Made by a program: the position numbers and the translations under genes. A stretch of DNA of 64,000 nucleotides, from positions 113,365,001 to 113,429,000 of the forward strand of contig NC_091246.1 of the NCBI RefSeq assembly GCF_042477335.2, read 5' to 3'. The notes under the pieces are model-generated. The model saw only the letters and a list, made by a program, of their open reading frames with translations. It ran no database searches and was not told the origin of the DNA. Shown here in pieces: positions 36,001 through 47,680 of this stretch (position 1 is its first letter; the number at the start of each line of letters is the position of its first letter). Source of the DNA: Ovis canadensis (taxonomy: Eukaryota; Chordata; Mammalia; Artiodactyla; Bovidae).

Positions 36001-39000
36001 TCTTGTGTGGGGTGCCACTGGTGTCTCAATGGCCGTTCTTGCCATGGGTGAAACTCTTGCCGCGAGTGTCACAGGTGCGGCTGGTGTCTCTGTTGCCACT
36101 CTTGTCCTGGGTGCCACTGGTGTCACAGATGTTGCTTTTACCTGGATTCCACTGGTGTTTCAGGGGGCACTCTTGCCATGAGTGACACAGGAGCAGCTGC
36201 TACCTCGAATGCCCCTCTTGTGTGGGGTGCCGCTTTTGTCTCAAAGGCCGTTCTTGCCATGGGTGAATCTCTTGCTGCATGTGTCATGGGTACGGCTGGT
36301 GTCTCTGGTACCACTCTTGCCCCGGGTGTAATGGATGAGGCTGGTACCTTGGGTGCTGCTCTTGAGTGGGTGCCACTGGTGTCTTGGGTGCCCCTCTTGT
36401 CCTCAGTGCCGTGGGTGTCTCTGGTGCCACTCTTGTCCTGGGTGCCCTTGGTGTCTCGGGTGCTGCTCTTTTCCTGGCTGCCATTCTTGCCATGGGTGCT
36501 GTTTTTGCTGCAAGTGTCATGGGTGCAACTTGTGTCATTGGTGCCGCTCTTGCCATGGGTGCCGCTCTTGCCACAAGTGTCATGGGTGCAGCTGTTGTCT
36601 CCGGTTGCCACTCTTATGGGTTGTGCTCTTGCCATGGGTGTCAGAAGCTCTGCTGGTGTCCTGAGTGCCACTGGTGTTTCAGGGGATGCTGATTTAATTG
36701 GTACCACTGTTGTCTCAGGTGCGCTCGTGCCATGGGTGCTGCTCTAGCCGTGGGTGTCAATAGTGCTGCTGGTGTCACTGGTGCTGCTCTTGGCCTGGGT
36801 GCCGGGGGTGTCTCAAGTGTAGCTCTTGTCCTGGGAGCCACTGGTGTCTCTGGTGCCACTGTTGTCTTGGGTTCCACTCGTGCCTTGGTTGCCTCTACTG
36901 GCATCGGTTTGCAGCACTTGCTGTGACTCTCATGGGTGCTGCTAGTGTCATGGGTGCCACTGTTATCTCGGGTGCCACTCTTGTCCTGGGTGCCCTTGGT
37001 GTCTCGAGTGTTGTTCTTGTCCTGGCTGTCATTCTTGTGATGCGTGCTGCTTTTGCCCCAAGTGTCATGGGTGCATTGGTGTCTCTGGTGCTGCTCTTGC
37101 CGTGGGTGCTGCTCTTGCTTTGAGTGTCATGGGTGAGGTCGGTACATTGGCTGCCACTTTTCAGCTGGGTGCCACTGGTGTCTCTTGTGCCACTCTTGTC
37201 CTGAGTGCCACTGGTGTTTTGGGTGCTGTGCTTGTCCTTGGTGCCAGTGGTGTCTCAGGTGTCGTGCTCTTCCTGGGTGCTGCAGGTGTCTCGGGTGCCG
37301 CTATTGCCATGATTTTGCAGCTCTTGCCGTGAGTCTCATGGTTCCCACTGATGTCTCATGTGCCACTCTTGTCCTGGGTGCCACTGGTTTTCGGGTGCCA
37401 CTCTTTCCATGGGTGCTGACTTGCCATGGGTGTCATGAGTGCAGCTGGTGATTCGGGTGCCACTCTTGTCTAGGGTGCTCTGGTGTTTCGGGTATCACTC
37501 TTGTCATAGGTGCCAGTGGTGTCGCGGGTGTCACTCTTGTCATGGTTGTCCCTGGAGTCTTTGTTGCCACTGGTGTCCCGGGTGGTGCTCTTGTTTTGGG
37601 TGTCACAATTGCCATGAGTGCCACCCTTGCCACGAGTGTTACAAGTGCGGCTGGTGTGTCTCGGGTCCTGCTCTTGCCACGGATGCTGCCCTTACCATGG
37701 GTGTCATAAGTGCCACTGATGTCTCGGGTGTCATGAGTGCCACTGGTGTCGTTGGTGTCACAGGGGCCACTGATGTCATGGGTGCCAAGGATGTTTCGAG
37801 TGTCACTCTTGTCACAGATGCCAATGGTGTCCTGGTTGTCTCTGTTGTCTTGCTATCCCTGGAGTCTTTGTTGCCACTGGTGTCCTGGGTGCCGCTGATG
37901 TTTTGGGTGCCGCTCTTGTCATGGCTGCTGCTGGTGTCTCCTTTGCCACTCTTGCCATTAGTGCCACTCTTGCCACAAGTGTCATGGGCGTGGCTGGTGT
38001 CTCGGGTCCTGCTCTTACCATGGTTGTCATTAGTGCCGCTGATGTCTCGGGTGTCATGAGTGCCACTGATCTCGCTGGTATCACAGGGGCAACTGATGTT
38101 ACAGGTTCTGCTGGAATCATGGGTGCTGGTGGGGTCTTGGGAGCCATCTTGTCTAGGGTGCCCCAGTGTCTCGGGTGCTGGTCTTGTCCTGGGTGCCACT
38201 GGTGTCTCGGGTGCCACTCTTGTCGTGGGTGCCCTTGGTGTCTTGGGTGCTCCTCTTTTCCTGGCTGCCATTCTTGCCATGGGTGCTGTTCTTGCTGCAA
38301 GTGTCAGGGTTGTGGCTGGTGTCTCTGCTTGCCATTCTTCCCGTGGGTTGTGCTCTTACCGTGGGTGTCAGAAGTGCTGCTGGTGTCTCGGGTGTCCTGA
38401 GTGCCACTGGTGTTTCGGGTGTTACAGGTGCCACTGATGTAATGAGTGCTGCTGATTTAATGGGTGCCACTGGTGTCTCGGGTGCCACTCTTGTCCTGGG
38501 TGCCCTTGGTGTCTTGTCCTTGGGTGCTGCTCCCATCCTGGGTGCCATCCTTGTTATGTGTGCCATTCTTGCCGCAAGTGTCATGGGTACAGCTGTTGTC
38601 TCGGGTGCTGATCTTTTCCTGGGTGCCACTGGTGTTCAGGGTGCTGCTCTTGTTCTGGGTGTCACTGTGTTCTTGGGTGCCACTCTTGCCATGTGTGCCG
38701 CTCTTGCCATGAGTGACACGGGTGCAGCTGGTGAATCTGTTGCTGCTCTTGTTCTGGGTGCTCGTTTTGTTGGGTGTTACTCGCTCACAGGTTCCACGGG
38801 TGTCCTGAGTGTCACTTTTTTCGTGGCTGTTCCTGGTGTCTTTGGTGTCCCTGGTGTCCCGGTTTTCTGTTGTCTCAGGTGGTGCTCATGACATGGTTGC
38901 CTCCCTTGCAACGATGCCAAGGAAGCCGCTGGTTTCTTGGTTGCAGCTCTTGCCATGTGTGAAGCTATTTCCACAAGTGTCATGGGTGTGGCTGGTGTGT

Positions 39001-42000
39001 CTCATGCCACTCTTGTCCTGGGTGCCACTGGTGTCTCAGGTGCAAACCTTGTGAGTGTCATGGGTGCTGCTGCTACCACGGGTACCACTCTTGTGCGGGG
39101 TGCTGCTGGTGTCCCAGAGGCCATTCTTGCCATGGGTGCTGGTCATGCTGTGAGTGTCAAGGGTGTGGCTGGTGTCTATGGTGGCACTCTTCTCCGCAGT
39201 GTCACTGGTGTCTCGGGTGCCGCTCTTGTCCTGTGTGCTGCTGGTATTTTGGCTTCTGCTCTTGTCCTGGGTCCTATTGGTATCTCGGGTGACACTCTTG
39301 TTTTGGGTGCCACACTTACCGCGAGTGTCACTGGTGCAGCTGATGTCTATGTTACCGCTCCTGTCCTAGGTCCACTGGTGACTTGGCTGATGCTTTGTCC
39401 TGGGTGCCATTGGTGTCTTGTGTGCCACATGTGCCATGGGTGCTGATGATGTCTCAGGTGCAGCTCCTGCCATGTGTGCCACTGTTGCCACGAGTGTCAC
39501 AGATTCGACTTGTGTCTCATGTGCCACTCTTTTCCTGGGTGCCACTGGTGTTGGGTGCCACTCTTGTCATGGGTGCCTCTGGTGTCTCGGTTGCTGCTCT
39601 TGTCCTGTGTGTCACTGGGTTGTCAGGTCCCCTTTTGCCATGGTTGCTGCTTTGCCATGAGTGTCAATGGTGCAGCTGGTTTCTCTGTTGCCTCTCTTCA
39701 CCTGGGGGCTACTCTTAGGGTGAGTGTCACTGGTGCCAATAGTGTCATTGGTGTCGCTCTTGTCACCAGTGCCACTGGCATCTCGGGTGCTGCTCTTGCC
39801 TTGTGTGCTGATGTTGATCGGGTGTCATGGGTGCCACTATTGTCTTAAGTGTTCCGTATGCCACTGGTGTCTTGGGCACTGCTCTTGTGTTGGGTGCCAC
39901 TGGTGTCTCGGAGACCATTATTGCCGTGGGTGCCATGCTTGCCACGAGTTTTACGGGGGTGACTGATGTCTCTGTTGCCGCTCCTGTCCTGGGTGCCACT
40001 GGGACTTGGCTGCCACTTGTTCCCTGGTGCTGCTGGTGTCCTGGGTGCCTCTATTGCCATGGATTTGCAGCTCTTGCCATGAGTCTCATGGGTTCTGCCG
40101 ATGTCATGGGTGCCACTGAGTTCTCAGGGGCCACTCTTCTCCAGGTTTTCCCAGTGTCTCGTGTTCTCTTCTTGTTCTGAGTTCTGTTCTTGCCATGGGT
40201 GCCGTTCTTGTGTCAAGTGTCACGGGTTCAGCTGGTGTCTTGTGTGCCGCTCTTTTCCTGGGTGCCCTTGGTGTCTCTGGTGTTGTTCTTGTCCTGGCTG
40301 CCATTCTTGCCATGGGTGCCATTTTTGACCCAAGTGTCACGGGTGCACCTGGTGTCTCTGGTGCCGCTCTTGCGCCTGGGTGCTGCCGGTGTCTCAGTTG
40401 TAGCTCTTGTCCTGGGAGCCACTGGTGTCTCGGGTGCCACTCTTGTCCTGGATTCCACTGGTGTCTAAGGTGCTGCTCTTGACTTGTGTGTCATGAGTGC
40501 TGCTGGTTTTCCTGGTGCTGTTTTCCTCCTGGGGTCCACTGGTGACTCGGCTGACACTTTGTTCTGGGTGCCATTGGTGTCTCTGGTGCCGCTCTTGCCA
40601 TGGTTGCCACTCTTGCCGCAGGTGTCACAGGTGTGGCAGGTATCTCGGGTGCTGCTCTTGAGCTGAGTGCCGTGGGTGTTTCTGGTGCCTCTCTTTTCCT
40701 GGGTGCCACTGGTGTCTCGGGTTCCTCTCTTTTCCTGAGTGCCACTGGTGTCTCGGGTGTCGCTCTCTTCCTGGCCGCCACTGGTGTCTCGGGTGGCGCT
40801 ATTGTCCTGGGTGCCGCTGGTACTTGTGTGCCTCTATTGGCATGGGTTTGCAGCTCTTGCCGCAAGTCTCACGGTGCTGCTGGTGTCATGGTTGCCACTG
40901 TTATCTCGGGTGCCACTCTTGTCCTGCGTGCCCTTGGTGTCTCGGGTGTTGTTTTTCTCCTGGCTGCCATTCTTGCCATGTGTGCCATTTTTGCCCCAAG
41001 TATCACGGGTGTAGATGGTGTCTCTGGTGCTGCTCTTGTCCTGGGTGCGGCTGTTGTCTCTGGTGCTGCTCTGGTCCCGGGTTCCACTGGTGTCTCAGGT
41101 GCTGCTCTTGACTTGGGTGTCATGAGTGCTGCTGTTTTTCTGGTGCTGCTTCTCTTCAGGGCTACACTGGGGTCTTGGGTGCCGCTTTTGTTCTGGGTGT
41201 CACTGGTGTCTCGGGGCCCCTATTGCCATGGACTTGCAGCTCTTGCCGCAAGTGTCATGGTTCCCGCTGGTGTCTCTTGAGCCACTTTTGTCCTGGGTGA
41301 TGCCATTGTTTGGGTGCTGCTTTTGAAATGGGTGCTGACTTGCTGTGGGTATCATGAGTGCACCTGGTGAATTGGGTGCCACTCTTGCCCTGGGTGCCGC
41401 TGGGTTCTCGGGTGCTGCTCTTATCATGAGTGCCCCTTTGCCACGAGTGTCACGGTTGCAGCTCGTATCTCTGATGCGACTCTTGTCCTGTGTGCTGTTG
41501 GTGTCTTGGGTATCACTCTTTTCATGGCTGTCCCTCATGTCTTTGGTGCCCCTGATGTCCCAGTATCTCGGGTGTCACAGATGCTGCTCTTGCCAATGTT
41601 GCCGTCTTGCCACAAGTGCCATGGGTGCCACTGTGTGTCGGGTGCTGCTCTTGCCATGTGTGCTGCTCTTGCTGTGGGTGTCATGAGTGTTGCTGGTATC
41701 TCTGGTGACCCTCTTTTCTTGGGTGCCACTGCTCTCTCAGGTATCACTCTCTCATGGGTGCCACTGGAGTCCCCAGTGACACTGTTGCCATTTCTCTCCC
41801 TTGTTTCTGTTGCCTCGTGTATATCTGATGTCACAGGTGCTGTTCTTGCCATGGGTGACACTCTTGCCACGAGTGCCACCTGTGTGGCTGGTGTCCTGGG
41901 TGCCGCTGGGGTCTCGGTTGCCACTCTTATCTAGAGTGTCCCAGTGTCACAGGTGCTCCTTTTGTCCTGGGTGCCATTCTTGCCATGGGTGCCATTCTTT

Positions 42001-45000
42001 GCATAAGTGTCATGGGTGAGGCTGTTGTCTCTTGTACCAGTCTTTTCCTGGGTTCCACTTGTGGCTTGGGTGCTGCTCTTGCCCTGGGTGCTGCTGATGT
42101 CTCAGGTGCAGCTCCTACCATGTGTGCCGCTATTGCTGCGAGTATCATGAGTGTGGCTTTTGTCTCTGTTGCCACTCTTGTCCTGGGTGCCACTGATGTC
42201 ACAGGTGCCACTTTTATCTAGATTCCACTGGTGTTTCAGGAGGCACTCTTGCCATGAGTGACACAGGAGCAGCTGCTACCTCAAGTGCCACTCTTGTGTG
42301 GGGTGCCACTGTTGTCTCAAAGGTCGTTCTTGCCATGGGTGAAACTTGCTGTGAGTGTCACGGGTGCAGCTGGTATCTGTGATACTGCTCTTGCCCCGAG
42401 TTTAATGGATGAGGCTGGTATCTCGGGTGCCACTCGAGTGGGTGCCGCTGGTGTCTCTGGTGGCCGTCTTGTCCTCAGTGCCACTGGTCTTGGGTGACCT
42501 TCTAGTCCTTGATGGCACTGGTGTCTCGGGTGTCGCTCACTCCCTGGGTGCTGCTGGTGTCTCAGGTGCCGCTCCTGCCCCAGGTGTAATGGATGAGTCT
42601 GGTAACTTGGGTGCCACTCTTGAGTGGGTGCCACTGTTGTCTTGGATGCCCCTCTTGAGTGTTATGGTGGTCTCGGGTGCCACTCTTTTCCTGGGTGCCC
42701 TTGGTGTCTCGGGTGCTGCTCTTTTCCTGGCTGCCATTTTTGCCATGGGTGCTGTTCTTGCCACAAGTGTCATGGGTGCAGCTGGTATCGTGGGTGCCAT
42801 TCTTGCCATGGGTGCCACTTTTGCCCCAATTGTCATGGGTGCACCTGGTGTCTCTGGTGTGGCTCTTGGCCTGGGAACTGCTGGTGTCTCAGGTGCCGCT
42901 CTTTTCCTGGGTTCCACTGGTGTCTAAGGTGCCACTCTTGACTTGTGTGTCATGAGTGCTGCTGGTTTTCCTGGTGCTGCTTTTCTCCTGGGGTCCACTG
43001 GTGACTAGGCTGATGCTTTGTCTGGGGTTCCACTGGTGTCTCTGGTGCTGCTCTTACAATGGGTGCTGCTCTTGCTGTGAGTGTCACGGGTGCGGCAGGT
43101 ATCTTGGGTGCTGCTCTTGAGCTGGGTGCCACTGGTGTCTCATGTGCCGCTCTTTCCTGGGTGCCAGTGGTGACTCATGTGTCACTCTCTTTCTGGCCAC
43201 CACTGGTGTATCGGGTGCCACTATTGTCCTCGGTGCTGCTGGTGTCTTATGTGCCTCTATTGGCATGGGTTTGCAGCTCTTGCTGCGAGTCTCAAGGGTG
43301 CTGCTTGTGTCATGGGTGCCACTGTTATCTCGGGTGCCACTCTTGTCCTGAGTGCCCTTGATGTCTTAGGTGTTGTTCTTGTCCTGGCTGCCATTCTTAC
43401 CATGGGTGCCATTTTTGCCCCAAGTGTCATGGGTGCAGTTGGTATCTTGGGTGTAGCTCTTGTCCTGGGAGCCGCTGGTGTCTTGGGTTCCCCTCTTGTC
43501 CTAGGTTTCACTGGTGTCTCAGGTGGCGCTCTTGATTTGGGTGTCACGAGTGCTATTGCTTTTTCTGGTGCTGCTTCTCTCCAGGGCTCCACTGGAGTCT
43601 TGGGTGCCACTCTTGTCCTGGATGCCACTGGTGTCTTGGTGCCCCTATTGCCATGGGTTTGCAGCTCTTGCCACGGGTGTCACGGTTCCCACTGGTGTCT
43701 CTTGAGCCGCTTTTGTCCTGGGTGATGCTGGTGCTCAGGTGCCGCTCTTGACATGGGTGCTGATTTGCTGTGGGTATCATGAGTGCACCTGGTGAATTGG
43801 GAGCCGCTCTTGCTCTGGGTGTCGCTGGTGTCTCTGTTGCCACTCTTGCCCTGGGTGTGGCTCTTGCCTTGAGTCTCACGGGTGAGATTGGTACCTCACA
43901 TGCCACTTTTCAGCTGGATGCCACTGGTATCTCTTGTGCCACTCTTTCCTGGGTGCCGCAGGTGTCTCGGGTGCCACTATTGCCGTGGTTTTGCAGCTCT
44001 TGCCACGAGTCTCATGGGTCCCGCTGATGTTTCATGTGCCACTCTTGTCCTGGGTGCTGCTGGTGTTCAGGTGCCACTCTGGTCTTGGGTGCTGACTTGC
44101 CATGGGTGTCATGAGTGCAGCCGGTGATTTGGGTGACACTCTTGTCTAGGGTGCCACTGGTGTTTCGGGTATCACTCTTGTCACAGGTGCCAGTGGTGTC
44201 ACGGGTGTCACTCTTGTCATGGCTCTCCCTGGAGTCTTTGTTGCCACTGGTGTTCCAGGTTCCACTGGTGTTTCAGGTGCCACCTTTTCCATGGGAACCG
44301 CTCTTTCCATGGGTGCCGCTCTTGCCATGAGTGTCATGGGTGTGGCTGGTGTCTCGGGTCCTGCTCTTGCCATGGGTGCTGCCCTTACTCTGGGTGTCAT
44401 AAGTGCTGCTGATGTCTTGGGTGTCATGAGTGCCACTGGTTTTGCTCGTTTCACAGAGGCCACTGATGTCATGGGTTCCGTGGGTGTTTCGGGTATCACT
44501 CTTGTCACAGATGCCAGTGGTGTCTCGGGTGTCACTCTTGTCCTGCTGTCCCTGGAGTCTTTGTTGCCACTCGTGTCCTGGGTGCTGCTTTTGCCATGGG
44601 TGCCCCTTTGCTGTGAGTGTCATAGTTGTAGCTCATATCTCTGCTGCCACTCTTGACCTGGGTGCTGCTGGTCTCATGGGTGCCACAGTTGTCCTGAGTG
44701 CCCTTGGTGTCTCAGGTGCTGCTCTTTTCCTGGTTGCCATTCTACCATGGGTGCTGTTCTTGCCAAAAGTGTCACGGGTGCAGCTGGTGTCTCTGGTTGC
44801 CGCTCTTCTCAAGGGTTGTGCTCTTACCATGGGTGTCAGAAGTGCTTCTGGTGTCTCAGGTGTTACAGGTGCCACTGGTGTAATGGGTGCTGCTGATTTA
44901 ATGGGTGCCATTGGTGTCTCGGGTGCCACTCTTGTCCTGGGTGCCCTTGGTGTCTTGGGTGCTGCTCCTGTCCTGGGTGCCATCCTTGCTATGGGTGCCA

Positions 45001-46260
45001 TTCTTGCCGTAAGTGTCACGGGTGCAGCTGGTGTCTCGGGTGCCGCTCTTGTCCTGGGTGCCACTGGTGTCCAGGATGCCACTCTTGTTCCGGGTGTCAT
45101 TGTGTTCTCGGGTGCCACTCTTGCCATGGGTGCTGCTCTTGCCATGAGTAACTTGGGTGCAGCTGGTGAATCTGTTGCTGCTCTTGTTCTGGGTGCCCCT
45201 TGTGTCGGGTGTTGCTCTCACGGGTGCCACTGGTGTCCTGGGTGTCACTATTGTCATGGCTGTCCCTGGTGTCTTTATTACCACTGGTGTCCAAGTTGTT
45301 TCTGTTGTCTCAGATGCTGCTCTTGCCATGGTTGCCACCCTTGCGATGATGCCAAGAAGCTGCTGGTTTCTTGTGTGCAGCTCTTGCCATGGGTGCCTCT
45401 CCTGCCACAAGTGCCATGACTGCCACTGTGTCTCACGTTCTGCTCTTGCTGTGGGTGCTGCTTTGGCCATGGGTGTCAAGAGTGCTGCTGCTGTCTCGGG
45501 TGCTGCTCTTTTCCTGGGTGCCAATGGTGTCTCGGGTGTCACTTTCTCATGGGTGCCACTGGTGTCCTGGGTATCACTGTTGTCATGACTCCCCTGGTTT
45601 CTTTGATGCCCCTGGTGTCCTGGGTGTATCGGCTGTCACAGGCTCTTGCCATGGCTGTCACTTTTGCCACGGATGCTGCTGGTGTCTCGGGCACAGCTCC
45701 TGCCATGTGTGAAGCTATTTCCACAAGTGTCATGGGCGCAGCTGGTGTGTCTTGTGCCACTCTTGTCCTAGGTGCCACTGGTGTCTCAGGTGCAAAACTT
45801 GTCGTGAGTGTCAAGAGTGCGGCTGCTACCTCAGGTGATGCTCTTCTGTGGGGTGCTACTTGTCGCAGAGGCCATTCTTGCTATGGGTGCCAGTCATGCT
45901 GCTAGTATCAAGGGTTTGGCTGGTGTCTCTGGTGGCACTCTTGTCCCCAGGGTCACTGGTGTCTCGCGTGCTGCTCTTGTCCTGTGTGCTGCTGGTATCT
46001 CGGCTTCTGCACTTGTCCTGAGTGCCATTGATGTCTCCGGTGCACTCTTGCTTTGGGTGCCACACTTACTGCGAGTGACACTGGTGCAGATGATATCTCT
46101 GTTACCACTCCTGTCCTAGGTCCACTGGTGACTTGGCTGACGCTTTGTCCTGGGTGCCACTGGTGTCTCGGGTGCTGCTTTTGTCATGGGTGCCACTCTT
46201 GCAACGAGTGACACGGGTGCTGCTGATGTTTTGGGTGCAGCTCCTGCCATGTGTGCTGCT
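30081..46260 (+). repeat. 18-bp minisatellite array, segment 4 (largest, uninterrupted)
   Basis: 16.2 kb of the 36-bp dimer array without transposon insertions. Variant blocks recur at long range. One containing ggagcagctgctacctcgag occurs near 32665, 35973 and 36190. One containing gatgttgatcgggtgtca or gatgttgattgggtgtca occurs near 30822, 33277 and 39808. The tract at about 37.4-39.4 kb recurs at 44.1-46.1 kb with offsets rising from about 6.44 to 6.75 kb. No single frame is open throughout and no start, splice or signal features suggest a gene. Confidence 0.92.
37400..46130 (+). repeat. Large higher-order duplication within the 18-bp array
   Basis: Matching landmarks fix two copies. tgttacaggt followed by ctgctgatttaatgggtgcc occurs at 38420 and 44861 (offset 6,441). 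ctgtcctaggtccactggtg occurs at 39361 and 46111 (offset 6,750). The offsets differ by whole small repeats, as expected from slippage inside the array after duplication. The first copy is about 37.4-39.5 kb, the second about 44.1-46.13 kb. Confidence 0.75.
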
Positions 46261-47669
46261 ATCTTGCGTTGAGGGGAGAATCTCCTTGCTTTTCTAAAGT
46301 TGTGGCAGGAAAAGAGGGGTTGCTCTCGAGTTGCACCAGGGACCTCAGGGAACCACTAGTGTTGCTTCCGGGAAGTCAAGCTGCCATTCGAGATGTGAGG
46401 GGCCTCTTGGTATTTCTCTCCTATGCAGAGGCATAGGGCCTTATCTCGAGTTGATGCCGGAACCTCAGGGTTCTTCTCTAGTTAGGACATGGATCATGGG
46501 CTTCCTATGGAGTTTCAACAGGGGAGTCAGGCCTCGTCTCGTATTGAGACAAGGAGGTCCGCTTTCCTCTCGAGGTGTCAAAGGGGTGTCAGGCTTCCTG
46601 TCGAGTGGACGTAGGCATCTGGGGCTTTATCTTCAGGTGCCAAAGGGCTGTCACACCTCCTTTCGTGTTTTGAGTGGATCCTTGGGCTACAGTCGAGTCA
46701 GTGCAGAGGAATCAGGCTTATCTGGAGTGGATGTGGACATTGGGATCTTTCCGGATTGAGGCACGACACCCGCGGATGAGCTCAACTTTCAAGGTGAGAC
46801 CAGCCTCCCCTTGACGTGCGACAGGAAGGTCCGGATTCCTTTCCTGGTGAAGCACGGGAATCGACCCTCATTTCGAGTTAAGGAGGGGGAACACGTGACT
46901 CTTCTTAAGTTGGGGCATGAAACTCGGTATTCCTCTCGAGTGGGGACGAGTATCTCAGGGACCTTCCTGAGTTGCATAAAGGGTGTAGAGTACCTTTTCG
47001 CGTTTCAAGAGGGAATGTGGGATTTCTCTCGAGATCTTGCTCTGGAAAAGGGCCTCATCTAGCATTGAGGGGAGAATCTCGTGTTTTTTCTCGAGTTGCA
47101 GCAGGAAGCTTAGGGTTCCTCTCGAGTTGCGATGGGGACCTCAGGGACCTGATCATGTTGCCGCCGAGAAGTCAGGTCTCTTTTTGAGGTGTGAGGGGCA
47201 CTTCGAGTTTCCTCTCGACTCACTGCTGGTGAAGAGGGCCGTGTCCAGAGTTCAGTTGGGAGACTCAGTGTTCCTCTCCAGCAGCGACAGGGATCTCGGG
47301 TATCCTGTCAAGGTTCAACTAGGGAGTCAGGCCTCGTCTGGCGTTGAGAAAAGCAACTCTGCTTTCCTCTTCACTTAAAAGGGGTGTCAAGCCCCCTGTT
47401 GAGTTCAGGCAGGAATTTGGGCTTTTCCAAGAGGATCAGCAGTGGAGTCAGGCATCTCATCATGTTGTGAGAGGACACTCAGTATTCCATTGGAGCCGGA
47501 GCAGGGAAATCAGGATTTCTCTCTAAATGAGGGGGAACTCGGTGTCCTTTTACCTTGCAGCAGGATCCGGAGGCTTCAATACGAGATTCAATAGGTGAGA
47601 CAGGCCTCCTCTTGTGCGAGGGGAAGTTGGGATTCCTCTTGAGTTGAAGCAGGGAATGGGCCTTCATCT
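46261..47669 (+). repeat. 31-bp satellite, forward, right of the 18-bp array
   Basis: Resumes mid-unit at a gttgaggggagaatctcc block equivalent to about 16876 in the left array. It stays colinear with 16880-18290 to the inversion point; the caaggtgaga landmark is at 46790. Confidence 0.9.
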
Positions 47670-47680
47670 CCAGATGAAGG
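47661..47680. repeat. Palindrome at the satellite inversion junction
   Basis: Nine-base arms ccttcatct and agatgaagg are separated by cc. To the left the satellite reads forward (compare 18240-18300). Immediately to the right it reads as the reverse complement. Confidence 0.85.

Noticed and set aside
18676-46260. Long mucin-like, Cys/His-rich or hydrophobic open frames on both strands
   Set aside because: They are the six translations of one 18-bp repeat whose length is a multiple of three. Many overlap each other, none has a start context, splice structure or unique domain, and stops appear wherever variant monomers carry tga or tag.
18676-46260. CRISPR-like repeat array
   Set aside because: Repeats are contiguous with no unique spacers, and the context is a vertebrate genome.
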